From positions 51,375,899 through 51,439,898 of the forward strand of contig CP136067.1 in NCBI GenBank assembly GCA_032622095.1: 64,000 nucleotides of DNA. Reading direction: 5' to 3'. The DNA is from Siphonodentalium dalli. Taxonomy: Eukaryota > Mollusca > Scaphopoda > Gadilida > Siphonodentaliidae. Below the pieces are notes generated by a model that saw nothing but the letters and a program-made list of their open reading frames with translations, was not told the origin of the DNA and searched no databases. Each line of letters begins with the position of its first letter. Positions within the stretch are counted from its first letter, which is position 1. Position numbers and translations under genes: made by a program. Of this stretch, positions 57,575 to 64,000 are shown in pieces.

Positions 57575-59400
57575 CTCTATTTATCTACCATTTCCTATGA
57601 AATTCCCTAATAAAATTAGCGATAACGAATTGGCGATAATAAATATCTGCACCGTTACTGTACGGTGGTTGCGATACAAGGCACCCGTGACGCTGTTGAC
57701 TGGTTCAAGATTATGAATGAACTGACGTCACATCAATCGCATGAATAATCAAAGCGACATTGCAGCGTATATTCTTGCGAACTATAAACAAATACCAACA
57801 TGCCTACCATAATGGGTATTATGGTATGACATATCACAATTCACAAAGTAGCTAATATGTATTTGTTGGGTACCGTATATAAAACATGCAGTGTAAGGGA
57901 TTTTGTCCATTGAATTCAATTTGCGTCAAGAATATTCCAGTGAACTTGCAGATTAGGAGAATTTAGCAAAGCGAGCTACATGTAATCGCGTGACACAGAT
58001 ACCTTTGCAGGCTAGGAGAATTCCTCAAGAAAGCTAATCGTCGTTTCCATGGCCACATCGACTCGGCGACCTAGTCGCTATATGGCCTTGAGTAGATCTG
58101 GGAGTGGGACGAGCTGGCCCGTTTCCAACCAGCCAACACACCAAAATGTGGCAACAATATCAATGACCCCTGAATCTGAATAATTTCAACGCATGGCGGC
58201 ATGATGGCCTTTTAGTTTTATGCATTTCAGCGTTTAATTGTATCGAGGAGGTCAGTTGTACTAACTTACTAAGTAACCTAATTTCGCGTCAATGACAATG
58301 AATTATATTGAATAGAATTAATTGAATGTTTTCACGTGGAAAACACTTAAATATTATAATATATAAATTATAATACAGACTATTACTGTATTAGTATTAC
58401 AGTAAATTATACTCACTTTGTGATCATCTTGTTTCAAGTTCGATCTGTATCTGTATGTTGGTCGGTGTAGGAGCCTTGATTTGGCTGTAGCCTGTAGGAT
58501 CACCGTTGGACGATGGACGACTTACGCTGTTAATGTTGTTGTTGATGTTAAATCACATGCGCTGGCCGTGTCCTCCATGCAGGTGGTTCCATTCAATGAT
58601 TGTTTTGACAAAGAATGAGGTTTTTTTTACTGTTTGTCCTTATTGTTTCACTTCATAGGAAAGCTTCAACTAGTTATAAGAGGACGAAAGTCTTGTAAAT
58701 ATTCTTAGATCTATCTTCTATTCAGGTTGAAATGAAACTCAGTGAAATTTGCCCGCGTGAATTAGAGTTTGGCATCCGCAGGACACCTGATTCTCAAAGA
58801 ACACAGAATCTTGAGTGACAGCAATTAAAAATTTGGCAAAATGTATTATCCCCGACACGGAGTATGACCTTTACCTTTATGTGCAGAGCCAATCAGAGCA
58901 CGTCCATAGCACATGTGCCCACCGGGGCCTATGCTTAAGCCATTCTATTTTTAGATACTGAGTTATTTGGCAACGTACTTATTAAGCAGAACAACGGCAC
59001 AAGTTTTTAAATGTCGTCTTAATCCCCGTTTCTGACAGTTGTGGTTCAATCTGGATTAATCAGCTGCTCGTGGACTATTTTGTTACATATTATAGATCTA
59101 TACAATTGACGTAATTTAATGGCGATAAGTGTGTAACATATAGCATAATGAACATGACAATAATTCAATTTGGGAATCGGATCTACACTATTTCGATTTG
59201 CTCACTCGAGTTTTACCAGGACCGACTCCCCATGTGAATTATTTCACGTAATCATCAAAGACAATTGTAAACTCTCTATAAATAGTTAAAGCACAAAGTT
59301 TCATAATCTGCTATATGTATGTTGTTAATAATGTGATGTGGTATGACTCAATGTAGGAATAACTTGGTAGAGCATAGCAGTTGGGTAGATCACTAGCTTA
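57575..59400. other. no gene seen
   Basis: Intronic sequence immediately downstream (minus strand) of an SLC22-like exon. No exon or repeat recognised. Confidence 0.4.
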
Positions 59401-59401
59401 C

Positions 59402-59484
59402 CTAAATATGCGACTGGAACCACCGCCAAAGCTGACAAGGCAGTCAATGCAAACGCTGCAAGAGTTGTTTTCCGTCGACCAAGC
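59402..59484 (-). CDS. SLC22-like transporter, exon for TM9
   Basis: An 83-bp exon with acceptor acttacag|GCTTGG and donor TTTAG|GTAAGC. After the shared threonine codon it reads LGRRKTTLAAFALTALSALA and VVPVAYL. The LGRRK motif is the second major-facilitator signature loop (between TM8 and TM9), and the hydrophobic run that follows is TM9. An earlier AG (ctttag, 59502) would put the exon out of phase with its neighbour, so I chose the acceptor at 59485. It ends on G, completed by TC in the exon at 25991-26111. Confidence 0.85.
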
Positions 59485-60076
59485 CTGTAAGTGGACATAA
59501 TCTAAAGAAAGTAACTTTTTTTAACATACATGCATGATATTGAAGATTCCGCACCCGCGTTGGCCACCGCAGTACATGTACTACTGTTATATTGGGCACC
59601 ACAAATTTCAAGAACATGTTATACATGTTATCAGTGTAATTAAAATTAGGAAAATTGTCATGTACCTTTGGAAAGGAAATAAAGACAACGTAATTAAGTC
59701 TGTAATCCGTAAATATGAACTGCATTTAGAATAATATTTAACATAAGAGAAACTGACATTGGAATCCAGCTATCGGGTATACGTGTGTTCGGATTACAGA
59801 AAGGTTGTGCATGGACTCGATCGCCGCGAATATCAGGATCGACATAGGACTGGCCGAAATTACATTGGCCGAGTTTAATGTTCATCTTTCGACGGTCTTG
59901 AGTTCTTTAGACTTTATTGCTTTGCCGGTAAAAAATATAACTTGTTATACAGAGTACTTAAGAATATACCAATACATTTTGAAAACAACCGCACTCAGCC
60001 TTATCCACCTTTACGCCACGAAACAATTTATGACAAACACGAACGCTCATGACATACATGTATCTATACAACTCAC

Positions 60077-60211
60077 GTGTTGGCCATGAATATTACGATG
60101 AAACTTTGTGGGATATCAACCAATGCGCTGAGTGTGAGATTCAAATATATGTCTCCCGAGAGCTTCGCTACTCCGAACGCAATCCCGTAGTATGCGAGTC
60201 CCACCGAGAAC
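60077..60211 (-). CDS. SLC22-like transporter, exon for TM7-TM8
   Basis: A 135-bp exon with acceptor ttccattgcag|GTTCTC and donor CAACAC|GTGAGT. It reads FSVGLAYYGIAFGVAKLSGD, IYLNLTLSALVDIP and FIVIFMAN. The YYG-(x)n-L-x-G-x-IYLN-x-x-L-x-x-x-x-(D/E)-IP pattern is typical of TM7-TM8 of SLC22 carriers (family usually has VYYG and EIP). It begins with one base of a split codon, so at least one further exon lies upstream, beyond this point. A 450-bp MITE starts only 31 bp upstream of the acceptor. No exons for TM1-6 or the large extracellular loop were found between 60212 and 64000. Confidence 0.85.
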
Positions 60212-60242
60212 CTGCAATGGAACTCCATTGAATAACAGTATG

Positions 60243-60692
60243 GGTTAGAAGGAACTAAATGTTTTCCATAGGCCACAGTGTTAACGTTTGACCACGCCCA
60301 CGCTAAATTTTCTAGTTCCGAAGTGCACGATGCATGCGTTCGTAAAGACCAACCCTTTCGGCATCTGTTCGCACATAGGAGTACCTTTCGAGCCACGCCT
60401 TATTCGAAAACCAGCATATGTTTTCCACACTACCCCACTTTTTGCACATAATTTGACAGTCTGACAAAAGCCAATACACAGCCTCAATATCCCGCCATTG
60501 TTTGGACACGAACGCATTTCAGACTAAGAAACGCCCACGTTTTTACATGCTATGGGTATTATATTTCTTGAATTTGTAAAATTATTTGACATATTATACG
60601 CCAATCGCGCGCCAGAATTGTTTTAACTCGTATTCGAGATACCCTGTAAAAACGAAAGGGACGTAATTCTACTTATTTAGTTCCTTCTAACC
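60243..60692. mobile_element. 450-bp MITE, copy 1
   Basis: Ends GGTTAGAAGGAACTAAAT and its exact inverse ATTTAGTTCCTTCTAACC. It is almost identical to 61592-62041. The flanks (TG and TT) do not show an intact duplication. Minus-strand ORFs of 65-107 aa inside are shared by both copies but have no domain and read into the terminal repeats. Confidence 0.85.
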
Positions 60693-61591
60693 TTAAGAGA
60701 TGTGCAAACATGACCCTATGTAATCCCTACTACCTCTGCGTGAAGCTGTGTCATATCTATGCTGAATAAAACTGATTTTACACATTTCTTTGTTCTCGTT
60801 CCCCAGCAATCATGGTTATTTTAACCCCACTGTATCTGAAGATGCTTCATCTACTGGGGAAATTTTTGTGGAAATGTGTCCATGTCGTTGCCAATGATGG
60901 GAACGTCCCTTCCTAAATAAAGGAACTGATAGTTGGGAATTGATCAGTACCGTCTGCAGTTCAACATTAAAAATTATGGGTGCCTTGGGGTCATGTCATG
61001 CCGAGATTTGCCATATTTGGGAAAATTCTCAAAATATGTGGAAATTTTGGTAAAATTCGGTAATTAAACTAACAGAATATGCCTTTAATGGGCATGACGG
61101 GCATGTATATAGCGGCACAGACAATACGTGCAAATCATGTTTCAGATGATATGCTTAGTTGACCAAAATTGTCCGGGTTTCTGAATAAATAGTTAGATTT
61201 TTACACCCCACCCCCCCCCCCCCCCGCACCAGAAAAGATAGGAATTTCTACACGGTCGACAAGTTGGCAGCTGCATGGTTAAAAATACTCAAGACGTCAA
61301 GTTTATGCTGATGGTCAGATGTCCACAAATAGATAAAGATATCGATGTGAGGTGATTTCTCTCTTAAAGTGGCACACCAGATACAGAATAACGATAAATA
61401 AGTGAAAATCTCACAAAGGTTATTATGTGCAAATATTCCCCACTTCCTGAAAAATGGCAATAAAATCCAAATTATGGTGAAATGTAATGTCTAACTATGT
61501 ATGCTTCGCAAATCAGATCACAATTATGTGATTTTTCACCACGTTTTTCCATCATAGGCCGAAATACGAATAATTCGATTTTTTAGCTTTA
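60693..61591. other. spacer between MITE copies, no gene seen
   Basis: AT-rich sequence with a C run at about 61206-61225. No exon or domain recognised. Confidence 0.4.
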
Positions 61592-62041
61592 GGTTAGAAG
61601 GAACTAAATGTTTTCCATAGGCCACAGTGTTAACGTTTGACCACGCCCACGCTAAATTTTCGAGTTCCGAAGTGCACGATGCATGCGTTCGTAAAGAACA
61701 ACCCTTTCGGCATCTGTTCGCACATAGGAGTACCTTTCGAGCCACGCCTTTTTCGAAAACCAGCATATGTTTTCCACACTACACCACTTTTTGCACAGAA
61801 TTTGACAGTCTGACAAAAGCCAATACACAGCCTCAATATCCCGCCATTGTTTGGACACGAACGCATTTCAGACTAGGAAACGCCCACATTTTTACATGCT
61901 ATGGGTATTATATTTCTTGAATTTGTAAAATTATTTTACATATTATACGCCAATCGCGCGCCAGAATTTTTTTAACTCGTATTCGAGATACCCTGTAAAA
62001 ACGAAAGGGACGTAATTCTACTTATTTAGTTCCTTCTAACC
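61592..62041. mobile_element. 450-bp MITE, copy 2
   Basis: Same length, orientation and ends as copy 1, with scattered substitutions. TA lies on both sides (61590-61591 and 62042-62043), compatible with a Tc1/mariner-type TA target. Confidence 0.85.
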
Positions 62042-63070
62042 TATGTGTACATCCTGCATGCATGTGAACTAGGGCACGAATGAATGGATCGAATAATGTT
62101 TGGTCAATTAATGTAGTTGTCCATAAATATTCATTCGTGGGAGGAGCTAGCGGTTGGTATATATGAGAAAACCTGCCGAAAAGATTATTCTATAATTATA
62201 ATACATACGAAGCATACATTATTTTCGCATTTAATTATGAAAAATATTTTCAAGTATCACCAAAATGAAAACAGTGTTATAATCATCGATGAATTTCCAT
62301 CATCATTGCGCAAATCTAAATCTCAGTACATTGTGTTTTGAAAAAAAACACCGATGTTCGAAAATATGCAATTTAACACTGAAAGTATATGCGGATATTA
62401 AAAGTAGTGTGAACAAAGAATATCCAATACAAAAAGTAACTGTCTCAGTCGCTGATTGGTAGAAAATATCTGCTAATAATGTATTTGATTGACAGCCGTG
62501 AAAAGATCCAAGGACGTGCCCAAAACAGCATCAACCGAACTCATATATCCCAGGCTGTTTTGGACAGAAGACTTGGTCTATTGTTCACAGTGCTGATTGA
62601 GAAGTTTGTTGCTCCATGGTACAATTGTTTGGATGGTATATTTCAAGTATCGATATAGTGAATTATCATGAAACCATCAACTATATATTTACATAGCCTC
62701 AATGTGTGTTACGCTATATCCTATTCCGCGATTGGTCAAATGTATCATGCGTTTGGTGTACCAATAAAACAACACGACGTCACATCTTGTTTATCTAGAT
62801 GACGCAAATAGGTATGTATGGGTGTTCCATGCTACATCGCATCGCAGTCCAAATTTATACATTCACTGTCAATTTATTATTGTCAACCATCACAATACTA
62901 TGGATATTTCAGTCGAAGGGAGATGGTCACAATCAGCCATTGACTTATTGCCAAATCCCTTTACAATTATATCTTTCTTATACTGTATGTTGTCTATTTT
63001 GAATATATATACTTATATTGGGAATAAAATATTTAAAGTAAATAGGTATGTAGAATACATGTGCGTGTTT
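62042..63070. other. no gene seen; solo MITE end
   Basis: Around 62550-62580 the phrase caggctgttttggacagaag and acttggtcta resembles the right end of the MITE at 40765-41316 without a partner. Otherwise unassigned. Confidence 0.4.
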
Positions 63071-63072
63071 TA

Positions 63073-63412
63073 AGTGTGTGGCAATAGACTAACCAATCGT
63101 TAATTCATAGGAAGAATATTGGGCTAACTTACATCGCTCCATGGTATATGTATACTATCCAAATCGGAGACAGATATGTCACAATACACTCAGTTTATAG
63201 AAATTAGTCAAGAAAAGGCTATATAAAGGTAGATATAATAACTGGGCGAGCTTTGAGTGTGCGCCAACAGACTAATCGATAGTTAATTCATAGGCTTAAT
63301 ATTGGGCTAACTTACAGTGCGGGGTAGTATAATATCCAAATTGCAGACAGCTATGTCACACAATACTGAATTTATAAAACAGATTAGTAAAGAAAAGCTA
63401 TATAAACAAATG
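63073..63412. repeat. tandem duplication, unit about 180 bp
   Basis: 63073-63230 and 63255-63412 share agactaa-c-atcgttaattcatagg, aatattgggctaacttaca, agacag-tatgtcacac and gctatataaa, with moderate divergence. Confidence 0.8.
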
Positions 63413-64000
63413 ATATATATGTATGTGTGTGTCCGTTATAGACTCGAAAACGGCCCTACCGATTGAGTCTAAACTTGCTACATAGGGTCGGGTTACCCTT
63501 ATAGTATAATATACATTGAAAATCGTGTTGACTAAAATGTCTACTCAACACGTTGAGTGATAATCTGTCGAGAGGATTGTATTCAGCGATTGAGTAATGA
63601 CCACTCAACAATGACATATCAGCATACAGGTGTCGGATTTAATGAGCACGTGCATTAAAAGTTATAGGAACAACAGCTCAATCAAAAGAAGTGTGCATCT
63701 TTATGGTAGTCATTTCGAGATGGCTATTCTGCGTTACCAGTGGTAGCGTAGATTAAACATCTCGTAAAGGCTACCATTACCACATATATGTTATCTATAG
63801 ATGCAACATTGAAATGGGAGGAGTTTGCAGATAGGTATACTAGAACTTCATACGTTCATCATCTCATAAAAGAGTATACATTTGGAAGATACGGCTCTTA
63901 TGGCATGGACGCTACCGACAATCCAGACATGAATCAAATTATATAATATCTTCCATCAGGCCATTATCAGATACCATATCGGGAGGTTCATTGATTTCCC
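63413..64000. other. no gene seen
   Basis: Begins with a tatatgtatgtgtgtgtccg stretch and accgattgagtctaaacttg, which resembles 5' parts of interspersed elements. The remainder has no recognised feature up to the window edge. Confidence 0.35.

Larger units (their letters stand above)
26112..59401 (-). other. 33-kb intron of the SLC22-like gene
   Basis: Inferred from exon phase: the donor TTTAG|GTAAGC at 59402-59396 leaves one base, and the acceptor at 26111 supplies the other two. No other exon of the family was seen between. The intron houses the MITEs, hAT elements, Helitron and tandem-unit families described separately. Confidence 0.7.

Noticed and set aside
60281..61866. Repeated minus-strand ORFs of 65-107 aa containing KTYAGFR and FSVGVVKR
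   Set aside because: They lie inside the two 450-bp MITE copies and read through non-coding MITE sequence. Only the part of the 60396-60073 ORF between 60211 and 60077 is a real exon.

Overview
This is eukaryotic, AT-rich, repeat-dominated DNA. Split exons with canonical splice sites, polyadenylation signals, hAT, Helitron and LINE relics, and families of about 160-175 bp tandem units ending in GGAC-type microsatellites all point to a marine invertebrate. A bivalve mollusc is my best guess, from repeat style only. There are no bacterial operons, rRNAs, tRNAs or CRISPR arrays that I can see.

Host gene: one gene is well supported, the 3' part of an SLC22-type (organic ion transporter, major facilitator superfamily) gene on the minus strand. 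Five exons (60211-60077, 59484-59402, 26111-25991, 24792-24720, 24030-23809) join in perfect phase into transmembrane segments about 7-12 and the C-terminus. The second and third are separated by a 33-kb intron that holds most of the mobile elements here. The 5' exons lie beyond the right edge of the window.

Mobile DNA, left to right: tandem and direct repeats (1-3850); an old foldback element (3949-7556) with a minisatellite core; a young, intact-looking element (8211-11602) with about 715 bp terminal inverted repeats, a 6-bp target duplication GCGGGT, a C2H2 zinc-finger/polyglutamine ORF, a 208-232 aa ORF of unknown family, and three GC-rich modules plus a 74-bp perfect palindrome; a 5.7-kb foldback (12100-17830) carrying two opposed broken copies of an uncharacterised invertebrate gene family and a PIF1-like helicase relic; a LINE ORF1 relic (22017-23138); paired repeats at 28.7-32.1 kb; tandem-unit elements at 37.9-44.1 kb; a TA-flanked MITE (40765-41316); a hAT (45511-46464); a nested stack at 49395-53622 (Helitron next to a hAT that holds a tandem-repeat element and a second hAT); and several MITEs at 55.6-62.0 kb.

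The best candidate for something undescribed is the 8211-11602 element. Its gene content, TG...CA ends, long inverted arms and 6-bp duplication do not match any transposon superfamily I can name with confidence.
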